A DNA stretch of 64,000 nt from CAXNKG01 sp964202965 (GCA_964202965.1 CAXNKG010000001.1:98521-162520), one strand, 5' to 3'. Positions 8,447-16,106 are shown, numbered from the stretch's first letter. The notes: generated by a model not told the origin, from the letters alone. Program-made: numbers and translations.

Positions 8447-9232
8447 CTAATCATATTTCACGGATACCAGGAACAGCCCCTGCGCCGGCGCGGTGGCCCC
8501 CGCGTCCGCTCGGCTGCCGCCGTCCAGGAGCGCGGCCACCGAATCGGACGACCGCTCCCCGCGTCCCACCTCGACCAGCGTCCCTGCGATCGCCCGCACC
8601 ATGCGGCGCAGGAAGCCGGTGGCGGCGACTTCGTAGACGAGAAGGGAACCGGGATCGGGGGTCCGGGATCCGGGATCCGGGGTCAGGGATCCGGGATCGA
8701 GAAACGCCGACCGGGTGATCGTGCGCGTCGTGCCCCTCTTCGCCTCCTGCCCGGTACTGCGAAAGCAGGCAAAGTCGTGGGTGCCGATCAGGATCGCCGC
8801 CGCCGCCTGCATGGCGGCCAGATCGAGGCGTTCCGGGACCTGCCACACGAACGGGTACTCGAAGGGACTGACGGTCGACGCGTTGCGAATGGCGTACCGG
8901 TACGTCTTCGACCGCGCACTGAAGCGGGCGTGAAAATCGTCCGCGGCCTCGTCAACCTGGAGAACGCGCACGTCCAGCGGGAGCGACGTGTTCAGGCCTC
9001 GAAGCAACTGCTCCGTGTCGTGCCCGCCCGACAGCCGCGCGCTCGCCACCTGGCCATGGGCGTGCACGCCCGCGTCTGTCCGGCCCGCGCCGTGCACCGT
9101 GGTCGGACGCCCCTCGAATCGCGCGAGCGCCTCTTCGAGGAGCCCCTGAATCGACACGCCTTCGGACTGGCGCTGCCACCCGACGTACCTCGTCCCGTCG
9201 TAGGCGAGCGTGATCTTGATGGTGCGCGTCAG
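8447..9232 (-). CDS. truA: tRNA pseudouridine(38-40) synthase with an in-frame repeat insertion
   Basis: Isomerises uridines 38-40 of the anticodon arm. The 261-residue protein has the catalytic aspartate in GAGRTDAGVHAHGQ and the KTYRYAI, THDFACF and GFLRRMVRAIAGTLVEVG segments. No ATG, GTG or TTG lies before the first conserved strand (TIKITLAYDGTRYVGWQ); the best start is a CTG at 9232 that overlaps the pyrE TGA as CTGA. Between TRSAFL and LVYEVAATGF a heptad peptide DPGS(L/R)TP is repeated, encoded by the 7-bp array at 8646-8701. This falls in a loop between strands, so the enzyme probably still works. Confidence 0.92.
   Translation of the reverse strand: MTRTIKITLAYDGTRYVGWQRQSEGVSIQGLLEEALARFEGRPTTVHGAGRTDAGVHAHGQVASARLSGGHDTEQLLRGLNTSLPLDVRVLQVDEAADDFHARFSARSKTYRYAIRNASTVSPFEYPFVWQVPERLDLAAMQAAAAILIGTHDFACFRSTGQEAKRGTTRTITRSAFLDPGSLTPDPGSRTPDPGSLLVYEVAATGFLRRMVRAIAGTLVEVGRGERSSDSVAALLDGGSRADAGATAPAQGLFLVSVKYD
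8646..8701. repeat. 7-bp tandem array inside truA
   Basis: Eight units of 7 bp, consensus GATCCGG with variants such as GGTCCGG and GGTCAGG. Three units equal 21 bases, so on the minus strand it reads as a 7-residue peptide repeat without breaking the truA frame. It belongs with the other heptamer arrays in this window but lies wholly inside a conserved gene. Confidence 0.9.
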
Positions 9233-9801
9233 GTGCGTGATCCGGGTTTCACCACGGGCTGACCCGCAAGGCAGAGCGGGCAGGTCTCCGGCTGATACGT
9301 GGGGATGTCGATCGCGGTCAGCGCGTGGAATGGCACATCGACGCGCTGCTGCTGGCCGCCGCTGCGATCGATGATGGCGCCGGCGCCGATGACCTCCGCC
9401 CCGGCCGCCCGCGCGACGTCGATCGTCTCGCGCGTCGAGCCGCCCGTCGTGACGACATCCTCGATGACGATGACGCGTTCGCCCGGCTGGATGGTGAACC
9501 CTCGCCGCAGCGTCATCACGCCGTCCTGACGCTCGGTAAACATCGCGCGCACCCCGAGCGACCGCCCCACTTCCTGGCCAATGACGATGCCGCCGATCGC
9601 CGGGGAGAGCACCGCCTGGACGCGGTCCGCGCGAAACCGCCCGGCCAGCGCGGCTCCCAGGGCCTCGGCGTCCGTCGGATGCTGCAGCACCAGGGCGCAC
9701 TGCATGTATCCGGAACTGTGAGCGCCCGAGGTCAGGCGGAAATGTCCTTCGAGCAACGCACCCGACCGGCGGAACCGCTCGATCACCGACTGTGCATCCA
9801 T
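9229..9801 (-). CDS. pyrE: Orotate phosphoribosyltransferase
   Basis: Makes orotidine 5'-monophosphate from orotate and PRPP. The 190-residue protein has the type I PRTase PRPP loop VIVIEDVVTTGGST, an N-terminal FRLTSGAHSSGYMQ substrate region and a C-terminal CPLC cysteine pair seen in one branch of the family. The ATG at 9801 is preferred; a second ATG at 9819 would add six residues and overlap the divergent tolC-like start. An AATACT hexamer lies 6 bases before the ATG, so a leaderless transcript is possible. A second PyrE-like gene is at 17677-18297. Confidence 0.9.
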   Translation of the reverse strand: MDAQSVIERFRRSGALLEGHFRLTSGAHSSGYMQCALVLQHPTDAEALGAALAGRFRADRVQAVLSPAIGGIVIGQEVGRSLGVRAMFTERQDGVMTLRRGFTIQPGERVIVIEDVVTTGGSTRETIDVARAAGAEVIGAGAIIDRSGGQQQRVDVPFHALTAIDIPTYQPETCPLCLAGQPVVKPGSRT

Positions 9802-9817
9802 ACGCCTAGTATTAATC

Positions 9818-11380
9818 ATGCTCACGATTCTTCTTCGCGCCGCCGCCACGCTCGCGATCGCCACCCTCGTCGCCGGGCCTCCGGCGGCTGCCGCACAATC
9901 ACTGGCGCTGCCGGCGCCTCAAGCCGAGTCGACGCGGCGGCTGACGGTGGACGAGGCGGTCGCCCTGGCGCTCGAGCACAACCTCGGCATTCAGGCGTCG
10001 CGATTCGCACCGCAGATCGAGGATCTGGCGGTGGCGCAGGCGCTTGCGGCATGGCAGCCCACAGTGAACAGTACCGTGCAGGCAAACGGGGCCGACTCGC
10101 CCAATGTCAGCTTCCTGTCGGGCGCCCTCGGTTCCAAGACGAGCGACGGCCGCTTCAACACGAATGTCGGCGTGAGCCAGGCGCTTCCATGGGGCGGGAA
10201 CTATTCAGTCGGCTGGGACAGCGTGCGGTCGACGACCACGAACATCTTCTCGAATTTTTCGCCGCAGCTTCGTTCGTCGCTCGCGCTGAACTACCGCCAG
10301 CCGCTGCTGCGCGGCTTTTCCATCGACACCGCCCGCCAGCAGCTGCTCGTGAACCGCGTGAACCGGGAGGTGGCGGACGTCACGCTGCGCGACGCGATGG
10401 CCGCGACGGCGCGCACCGTCCGCTACGCGTACTGGGACCTGGTCTATGCCATCGCCGCACTCGAGGTGCAGGGCCAGTCGCTCGAGCTGGCGCGACAGTC
10501 GCTGCGGAACACGCGCGCCCGGATCGACATCGGCACGACCGCGCCGGTTGACGCCATCGAATCTGAGGCGGAGGTCGCATTGCGCGAGGAAGCGGTGATC
10601 GTGGCGCGCGCCCAGATTGCGACCGCCGAGGATCGCCTTCGCACGCTGATCTTCGACCCGTCGATGCAGGATTTCTGGACGCTGCGACTCGAGCCGGTCT
10701 CACCGCCGGCCGCACTCGCGCGGCCGATCGATCCGGAAGCCGCGGTGCGGAACGCGCTCGCCGGCCGAACCGATGTCCAGCAGACCGTCAAGGCGCTCGA
10801 AACGGCCGACATCAACATGCGGTACTTCCGGAACCAGACGCTGCCCGACGTCACGGCCGCGGTCGACTACGGCGTGACCGGCCTCGGCGGGACCCAGTTC
10901 GTGCGCGGCGCGGGGTTTCCGGGCCCGGTGATCGGCCAAAGCGAACGCCGCTTCGGGAGCGTGCTGCAGGACCTCTTCGCCAACGACTTCCCCGCCTGGA
11001 CGGCGTCGGTCAGCGTGAGCTATCCACTCGGCACCACGCCGCAGGAAGCGGGCCTCGCCCGCGCGCGGCTGCAGTACACCCAGTCGCAGACGCGGCTGCG
11101 CAGCCAGCAGCTGCAGGTCGTCGCGGAGGTGCGGCAGACCGTTCGCCAGCTCGCCACGAACCAGCAGCGGATGGAGACCACGCGGGTATCGCGGGAGGCC
11201 TCAGAGCGGCGCCTGCAGGCCGAGGAGCGGAAGCTGACCGCCGGCACCTCGACGAGTTTCTTCGTGTTCCAGGCCCAGCGCGACCTGGCGCAGGCGCGCA
11301 ACACGGAGCTGCTCGCGCTCCTCGACTACAACCGGTCGCTCGTCGACTTCGAGACGGTGCAGGACACGCCGCTGCGATGA
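9818..11380 (+). CDS. TolC-family outer membrane efflux protein
   Basis: Outer-membrane channel component of an efflux or type I secretion system. The 520-residue protein has a clear signal peptide (residues 1 to about 30, ending AAAAQS), then RLTVDEAVALALEHN, the usual start of the first TolC repeat, with long alpha-helical segments rich in Gln, Arg and Ala and two beta-barrel insertions (for example SYPLGTTPQEAGLARAR). No membrane-fusion protein or pump gene is adjacent, so its partner is unknown. It is divergent from pyrE, with only 16 bases between the starts. The 7-bp array at 11383 begins right after its stop. Confidence 0.9.
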   Translation: MLTILLRAAATLAIATLVAGPPAAAAQSLALPAPQAESTRRLTVDEAVALALEHNLGIQASRFAPQIEDLAVAQALAAWQPTVNSTVQANGADSPNVSFLSGALGSKTSDGRFNTNVGVSQALPWGGNYSVGWDSVRSTTTNIFSNFSPQLRSSLALNYRQPLLRGFSIDTARQQLLVNRVNREVADVTLRDAMAATARTVRYAYWDLVYAIAALEVQGQSLELARQSLRNTRARIDIGTTAPVDAIESEAEVALREEAVIVARAQIATAEDRLRTLIFDPSMQDFWTLRLEPVSPPAALARPIDPEAAVRNALAGRTDVQQTVKALETADINMRYFRNQTLPDVTAAVDYGVTGLGGTQFVRGAGFPGPVIGQSERRFGSVLQDLFANDFPAWTASVSVSYPLGTTPQEAGLARARLQYTQSQTRLRSQQLQVVAEVRQTVRQLATNQQRMETTRVSREASERRLQAEERKLTAGTSTSFFVFQAQRDLAQARNTELLALLDYNRSLVDFETVQDTPLR

Positions 11381-11382
11381 AA

Positions 11383-11417
11383 GGGCTTTGGGCTTTGGGC
11401 TTTAGGCTTTAGGCTTT
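11383..11417. repeat. 7-bp tandem array, five units
   Basis: Three GGGCTTT units followed by two AGGCTTT units, between the tolC-like stop and the glycosyltransferase GTG. The same two unit types occur in reverse orientation at 13264-13303. No coding role is seen here. Confidence 0.93.
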
Positions 11418-11436
11418 CGCACGTAAGAATCCTCCT

Positions 11437-12204
11437 GTGCCCAAGCTCTCGGTCACGATCATCACGCTCAACGAAGCGGACCATATCGCGGCGGCGATTG
11501 ACAGCGCCGCCTGGGCCGACGAGATCCTCGTCGTCGATTCGGGAAGCACCGATGCGACGGTGGAGATCGCGCGGGGCAGGGGCGCCACGGTGCTGTCGCG
11601 CGACTGGCCCGGCTGGATCGATCAGAAGAACTTCGCGGCCGGGCGCGCCTCGCACGACTGGATCTTTTCGCTGGATGCGGACGAGCGCATCACGCCGGCG
11701 CTGGCGGCCGAAATCAAGGCACTGCTCGCCACGGAGCCCGCGCGGCGCGGCTACCGGATGCCGCGGGTGACGTTTCACCTCGGGCGCTGGATCCGGACCA
11801 CCGATTTTTATCCCGACTACCAGACGCGCCTCTACGACCGCCGCGCGGCGCGATGGCGCGGGAAGTACGTCCACGAGTCCGTGTCGGTGGATGGCGGCGC
11901 AGGTCAGCTGAGGAGCGAGATCGAGCATTACTCCTACCGTGACCTCCGCGATCAGCTGGAGCGGATCAACCAGTACACGACGCTGGCCGCACGACAGATG
12001 CACGAGTCGGGTCGGCGCGCAGGACTGCTCGATCTGATCGTCCATCCGCCAGCGGCGTTTCTCCGGAATTACGTGCTTCGACGGGGAGTCGTCGACGGTG
12101 CCGCCGGGTTCACCATCTCGGCGATGAACGCGTATTCGGTTTTTCTAAAATTCGCGAAACTACGCGAGCTTCAGAGGAAGGGAGCCTGGAGCGGAGGGCT
12201 CTGA
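11437..12204 (+). CDS. Family 2 glycosyltransferase, lipopolysaccharide core type
   Basis: Likely transfers a nucleotide-activated sugar to a lipopolysaccharide or glycan acceptor at the inner membrane face. The 255-residue protein starts at GTG (PKLSVTIITLNEADH). It has the GT-A fold motifs VVDSGSTDAT (nucleotide binding) and FSLDADERIT (DxD-type metal site), followed by the WaaE/KdtX-like region HESVSVDGGAG and a basic, amphipathic C-terminus. It is isolated from other surface-polysaccharide genes, and specificity cannot be read from sequence. Confidence 0.85.
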   Translation: MPKLSVTIITLNEADHIAAAIDSAAWADEILVVDSGSTDATVEIARGRGATVLSRDWPGWIDQKNFAAGRASHDWIFSLDADERITPALAAEIKALLATEPARRGYRMPRVTFHLGRWIRTTDFYPDYQTRLYDRRAARWRGKYVHESVSVDGGAGQLRSEIEHYSYRDLRDQLERINQYTTLAARQMHESGRRAGLLDLIVHPPAAFLRNYVLRRGVVDGAAGFTISAMNAYSVFLKFAKLRELQRKGAWSGGL

Positions 12205-12210
12205 GGTAGC

Positions 12211-12259
12211 TCCTCGTCGAAGTGCTGGACGACGATGAGGCTGGTGGGCGCGGTGGCCG
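12211..12259 (-). pseudogene. 49-bp remnant of a kinase/TolB gene 3' end
   Basis: This stretch aligns without gaps to 13330-13378, the end of the downstream kinase gene, with the first 29 bases nearly identical. On the minus strand it still reads SLIVVQHFDEEL, matching NLIVIQHFDEEL of the kinase C-terminus. Nothing on either side continues the match. It sits 7 bases after the stop of the glycosyltransferase and just beyond the stop of the nucleotidyltransferase. It is most simply a scar of a lost paralogue or of recombination between kinase copies. Confidence 0.75.
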
Positions 12260-12266
12260 CCCAGAC

Positions 12267-12845
12267 TCAAGCCCTGCCGACGGCCGTTTCCGCCCGGGCG
12301 AAGAGGTCGGAGACGCCGAGGCGCTCGGCGCGCTCTCGAAGATACATCCGGTCCAGCGCGTCACCCTGCACCAACAGGATACCCAGCACATCCCGCCACT
12401 GGCGGTCCGATATCTCGTGCCCCTTGCGGAACCAGCGCAACTTCTGCAGCAGGATGTCTTCGGGCGTGTAGGCGTAGAGATAGCGGTCGGGTTCGGTCGT
12501 CACCTGGATCCGTTGCCGCCGATTCATCTGCTCGTCGTCAAGCGGTGATCCGCCCATGATGAAGAGGTCGACCTTGATGGCGCTCGCCCGATGGAACACG
12601 TTGACGCTCGACCGCTCGCGAACGGCTCGCGCGACCGCCGGCTCGTCGACGTCGAACTCGCCGCGCAGCGCATCGGCCACCTGGCCGACGTCCGACGCCG
12701 TCATCGCGACCACGATGTCGACGTCCAGGGTCGACCGCGGCTCCCCACTCATCGAGCTGGCGAGAGATCCGCCGACAAGGTAACGCAGTCCGCACGCGTC
12801 GAGAATCTGCGCCACGCTGAGCGCGACCGCGACGGGGTCGCTCAC
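12267..12845 (-). CDS. Nucleotidyltransferase (MNT/AbiEii-like fold)
   Basis: Protein of 192 residues with the DNA polymerase beta-like nucleotidyltransferase pattern: GGS at residues 25-27, LDVD with Asp41 and Asp43, and a third acidic residue in KVDLF (Asp93), so the catalytic triad looks complete. The second half (PEDILLQKLRWFRKG, DVLGIL) resembles AbiEii/AbiGii-type proteins. It starts at a GTG that overlaps the stop of the small upstream ORF as GTGA, so the two are translationally coupled. Members act as toxins or modifying enzymes; the substrate here is unknown. A 49-bp kinase remnant lies just past its stop. Confidence 0.75.
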   Translation of the reverse strand: MSDPVAVALSVAQILDACGLRYLVGGSLASSMSGEPRSTLDVDIVVAMTASDVGQVADALRGEFDVDEPAVARAVRERSSVNVFHRASAIKVDLFIMGGSPLDDEQMNRRQRIQVTTEPDRYLYAYTPEDILLQKLRWFRKGHEISDRQWRDVLGILLVQGDALDRMYLRERAERLGVSDLFARAETAVGRA

Positions 12846-13141
12846 CTCGGCCCGCGGAGGTCGGTCAGGTGCGCGGCATCGGGATAGACCCGCCGAGCCG
12901 TGTCCACGCCGAGCAGGATGGCTGCCAGGCGGAGGAAGCACTCGCGTTCGGAGGCCTGGGGATGGCGCCGGCGAATCCCAGCCAGGGAAAGGTCCAGCAC
13001 AGCGCGGGTGGTGTCGCTGACGAGCCGCAATCGCTCAAGAGGTGAGAGCCGCCGCCACGAATCTACCTGGCGCTGCTCGATATCGGCCGTCGTGTCGGCA
13101 GCGAGGACCGCCATGTGGGGTGCGGACGCTGGCTGGGCCAC
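12842..13141 (-). CDS. Small helical protein paired with the nucleotidyltransferase
   Basis: Protein of up to 99 residues, function unknown. It is mainly alpha-helical and charged (DIEQRQVDSWRRL, RHPQASERECFLRLA), with no catalytic motif. The GTG at 13141 is chosen because a perfect TATAAT lies 6 bases upstream, which fits a leaderless transcript; an ATG at 13114 is the alternative. Its TGA overlaps the GTG of the nucleotidyltransferase. Gene order, size and coupling are like a toxin-antitoxin pair with the small protein first, but that role is inferred only from arrangement. Confidence 0.7.
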   Translation of the reverse strand: MAQPASAPHMAVLAADTTADIEQRQVDSWRRLSPLERLRLVSDTTRAVLDLSLAGIRRRHPQASERECFLRLAAILLGVDTARRVYPDAAHLTDLRGPR

Positions 13142-13147
13142 CGCGTG

Positions 13148-13153
13148 ATTATA
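13148..13153 (-). promoter_or_regulatory. Candidate -10 element of the small ORF/nucleotidyltransferase pair
   Basis: Perfect TATAAT on the minus strand, 6 bases before the GTG at 13141. No good -35 match is seen at the right spacing. The distance predicts transcription starting at or beside the start codon. Confidence 0.5.
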
Positions 13154-13263
13154 GAGCGCGCGTGAACCTTGGGGGCGGAGATCCCGTGGGGCAGATGGTC
13201 CCTGCTGACCGCCAATTGGGATCCAGCGTGGGTCCGGTTCCGGCCAGGTCCAGTTCCGGATCG

Positions 13264-13303
13264 GCCCAGAGCCCAGAGCCTAAAGCCTAAAGCCCAGAGC
13301 CTG
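13264..13303. repeat. 7-bp tandem array, inverted copy of the 11383 type
   Basis: Units GCCCAGA, GCCCAGA, GCCTAAA, GCCTAAA, GCCCAGA and a partial unit. The complements TTTAGGC and TCTGGGC match the unit types at 11383-11417, so the two arrays are in opposite orientation and enclose the glycosyltransferase and nucleotidyltransferase genes. It ends 1 base before the kinase stop codon. Confidence 0.92.
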
Positions 13304-13304
13304 T

Positions 13305-16070
13305 CTACCGCCCCACCAGCCGCTTCAATTCCTCGTCGAAGTGCTGGATGACGATGAGGTTCGCAGGCGCGGCGGCCTGATCCGAGCCGTCGCCGGCTTT
13401 CAACAGCAGGAACCGCTGGCCGTCGGGCGAGATGTCGTACGAGCGGCCGGGATTGCCTCCCGGGACCGTGACATAGCCTTCCTTGATGAGCAGCGTGGGT
13501 GTGGTGGCCGCCCACGACGGGCCGCGCTCCACACCCACGCGCATGATTGCCCCTGTCAGCGAGGCATAGAAGAGCTCCTGTCCGTTCGGCGCCCAGAGCG
13601 GGCGCGTGCCGCCGCCCGTCGACACCTGCCAGAGTCCGCGGTTCACGTCCGGAAACGGCCGCACGTAGACCTCGAACCGCCCCGAGTCGTTCGCCTCGTA
13701 CGCAAGCCAGCGGCCGTCGGGCGAGAGGATCCCGTTCTGTTCGGCGAACGGGGTCTGCACGAGCGGCGTGACGCGACGCGTGCCGTCCAACTGGAGCTGC
13801 ATGACATCGGCGCCGGTCTTCGGCGCTGTTTCGTAGAAGATCACCCGCGTGCCGTCGGGCGACACGGCGGCGCCATTCTGCGCGTTGGGACTCTCGGTCA
13901 GCCGCTCGACCGCGCCGGTGCCATCGGCCGCCTGCCAGTAGAGATTCCGCGTACCTGTCCGCTCGGAGCTGAAGACGAGCCGGCGGCCGTCGGGGGTCCA
14001 GGCGGGATGACCATCGAGGGCCCCATCGAAGGTGAGACGGGTCAGCGTGGTGCGCGCAAAATCCCAGCGCCGGATGTCGCTCTCCTGATCGCCGTCATAG
14101 AGCACCACGCTGGCACCGTCGGGGGCGATCCGGGGATAGGCGTAGGCGCGGGGCGGTGCCGCGATCGCGGTTTCCTGCCCCTGGCGGTTCACCCACACCA
14201 GCGTGCGTTGCAGTCCGGCTAGGCCCCCACCGCCCGACACGTACGCGAGCGTGCCGTCGGCCGCGACGACCGCCTCCACGCCACCAAGGATCGCGGTCAC
14301 CACATCGGGGACGACAGGCACCGGTGTCCCGCGCGTCTCCAGACGGTCGACGTCGAACGCCACGGCGCGCAGCGTCCCGGCCGCGGCGTAGACGAGGTGG
14401 CCACTCGACACGTAATGAGCATGACTGCCGCCGCGGATGAGCACCGTTCGCGCCCCCGTCTCCAGGTCCAGCACCGCCACCTGCGCCGTGTCGAGCCCGC
14501 CCGTCAGCGCGGTGATCGTGAACAGCACCGCGCGGCCGCCTGGCAGCAGCTCCGGCCACAGATGGTCGGCCTCCCCCTGCGCGCGATCCGGCGTCGTCAG
14601 TACCTCAGGCGTGCCGCCCGCGGCGGAGACGCGCTGCAGACCGGTCGCCGTGGTGAACGTCGCAAAGATCATCGTCCCGTCGGGCGCCCAGGTCGCTCCG
14701 CGCGGTGTGGCGTCGAGCGTCGCGAGCGTGACAGCCGGCCCCCCGGTCATGGCCACCTTTTTCAACGACGTCGTGCCGTCCACAAAGCCGATCCACTGGC
14801 CGTCGGGCGAGACGAACGGTCCGCGAGGGGCGCCCGTGAAGATGGCGACCGGTTCGAGCGTGTCGAGCGCGCGGACGAAGAGCTGTGTGCTGTTGGTGCC
14901 GACGTAGACGACGCGTGAGCCGTCGGGTGTGATCGCCAGGCCGCGATCGTCGCCGTTGATGGACAGCGCCGCCGCGGCCGCGGGGGTGATGGTCATCCGC
15001 GTCACGCGTGGCGCGGGTGGGCGCATCGCGTACCAGACGACGCCGCCGGCCATCGCGGCGCTCAGGACAACAGCGGCGGTGCTGGCGAGCGCCACGCGCC
15101 GCCGCGTCGATCGTACGTAGGCCGGGTCCGCAGCTGTTGCGTCGGCGGACCCGGCGCCGGCAGCTTCGGCGATCGCGTCGAACGCGCCTTCCAGCGCGAG
15201 GCGCATAGCCGCAATGTCGGGGATCCGCTGCTTCGGGTCTTTCTGGAGGCTTCGGCGCAGGAACACGAGCAGCGTCGGCGAGACGGTCCCCGGAACGAGA
15301 CTCCAGTCCGGTTCCGAGCGAACGACCGCCGCCAGCGTGTCGGTGATGTCCTCGCCGGGGAATGCCCGCCTGCCTGTCAGCATCTCGAACAGCACGGCCC
15401 CAAACGCCCAGATGTCCGCACGCTTATCCACCGTCTTGCCGCGCGCCTGCTCCGGGCTCATGTACCCGGCCGTGCCGAGAATCATCCCCGCCTGCGTCAT
15501 CGCGGGCGTCGTGATCGTCGGCGACGCCGTCATGTCGAGCCGGCTGAAGCCGGCCCCCACGTCCCGGTTGTGGAGGCCGGCTTCAGCCGGCTGTGCAAGC
15601 TTCGCGAGCCCGAAGTCCAGCACCTTCACGGTGCCGTCTGGGCGCACCTTGATATTCGCGGGCTTCAGGTCCCGGTGGATGATCCCCTGCTCGTGCGCCG
15701 CCTCCAGCGCCTCCGCAATTTGTCTCGCGATCGGGAGTGCTTCATCCAGCGGGATCGCGCCTTGCGCGATGCGCTGCGACAGATCCTCGCCCTCGACCAG
15801 TTCCATCACGAGGGCGTGCTGGCCGGTCGATTTCTCGATCGCGTAAATCGCTGCGATGTGGGGATGATTGAGCGACGCGAGCGTCCTGGCCTCGCGCTCG
15901 AACCGCGCCATCCGTTCAGGATCAGCGGCGAATGCGTCGGGCAGGATCTTGATCGCGACCTGGCGACCGAGTGTCGTGTCCGTCGCGCGATACACCTGCC
16001 CCATGCCACCTTCGCCGATCTGGGCGGTGACTTCGTAGACGCCCAGGCGGGTGCCGGGAGTGAGAGCCAA
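13305..16070 (-). CDS. Serine/threonine protein kinase with C-terminal TolB-like beta-propeller
   Basis: Fusion of 921 residues: a Hanks-type kinase (about 1-290), a single transmembrane helix (about 335-360) and a WD40/TolB-like propeller with repeated SPDG, TPDG and APDG blades. Kinase motifs are intact: GEGGMGQVYRA, VAIKIL, HRDLKPANIKV, VLDFGLAKL and GYMSPEQARG. The start is a TTG giving ALTPGTRLGVYEV, the usual N-terminus of this family; no ribosome site precedes it. Between DFG and MSPEQ the activation segment carries about 20 extra residues encoded by a palindromic repeat (15538-15592). Such kinases are abundant in Acidobacteriota; targets are unknown. Confidence 0.93.
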   Translation of the reverse strand: MALTPGTRLGVYEVTAQIGEGGMGQVYRATDTTLGRQVAIKILPDAFAADPERMARFEREARTLASLNHPHIAAIYAIEKSTGQHALVMELVEGEDLSQRIAQGAIPLDEALPIARQIAEALEAAHEQGIIHRDLKPANIKVRPDGTVKVLDFGLAKLAQPAEAGLHNRDVGAGFSRLDMTASPTITTPAMTQAGMILGTAGYMSPEQARGKTVDKRADIWAFGAVLFEMLTGRRAFPGEDITDTLAAVVRSEPDWSLVPGTVSPTLLVFLRRSLQKDPKQRIPDIAAMRLALEGAFDAIAEAAGAGSADATAADPAYVRSTRRRVALASTAAVVLSAAMAGGVVWYAMRPPAPRVTRMTITPAAAAALSINGDDRGLAITPDGSRVVYVGTNSTQLFVRALDTLEPVAIFTGAPRGPFVSPDGQWIGFVDGTTSLKKVAMTGGPAVTLATLDATPRGATWAPDGTMIFATFTTATGLQRVSAAGGTPEVLTTPDRAQGEADHLWPELLPGGRAVLFTITALTGGLDTAQVAVLDLETGARTVLIRGGSHAHYVSSGHLVYAAAGTLRAVAFDVDRLETRGTPVPVVPDVVTAILGGVEAVVAADGTLAYVSGGGGLAGLQRTLVWVNRQGQETAIAAPPRAYAYPRIAPDGASVVLYDGDQESDIRRWDFARTTLTRLTFDGALDGHPAWTPDGRRLVFSSERTGTRNLYWQAADGTGAVERLTESPNAQNGAAVSPDGTRVIFYETAPKTGADVMQLQLDGTRRVTPLVQTPFAEQNGILSPDGRWLAYEANDSGRFEVYVRPFPDVNRGLWQVSTGGGTRPLWAPNGQELFYASLTGAIMRVGVERGPSWAATTPTLLIKEGYVTVPGGNPGRSYDISPDGQRFLLLKAGDGSDQAAAPANLIVIQHFDEELKRLVGR
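15538..15592. repeat. Palindromic REP-like element inside the kinase gene
   Basis: A perfect 17-bp inverted repeat, AGCCGGCTGAAGCCGGC and its complement at 15576-15592, separated by 21 bases. It would fold into a strong stem-loop. It lies in frame in the kinase activation segment and encodes residues around AEAGLHNRDVGAGFSRLD. No other copy was seen in the window. Confidence 0.88.
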
Positions 16071-16078
16071 ACGGTTGG

Positions 16079-16106
16079 AGTATAAGGGCTGGACCGGTCG
16101 TTTCAG
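16079..16106 (-). promoter_or_regulatory. Candidate promoter of the kinase gene
   Basis: CTGAAA (-35, 16101-16106), 16 bases, then TATACT (-10, 16079-16084) on the minus strand. The TTG start codon begins 8 bases after the -10 hexamer, so the mRNA may be leaderless, which would explain the missing Shine-Dalgarno site. Confidence 0.5.

Noticed and set aside
11383..13303. Terminal inverted repeats of an insertion sequence or integron
   Set aside because: The flanking arrays are tandem heptamers, no transposase or integrase lies between them, and no target-site duplication was found.
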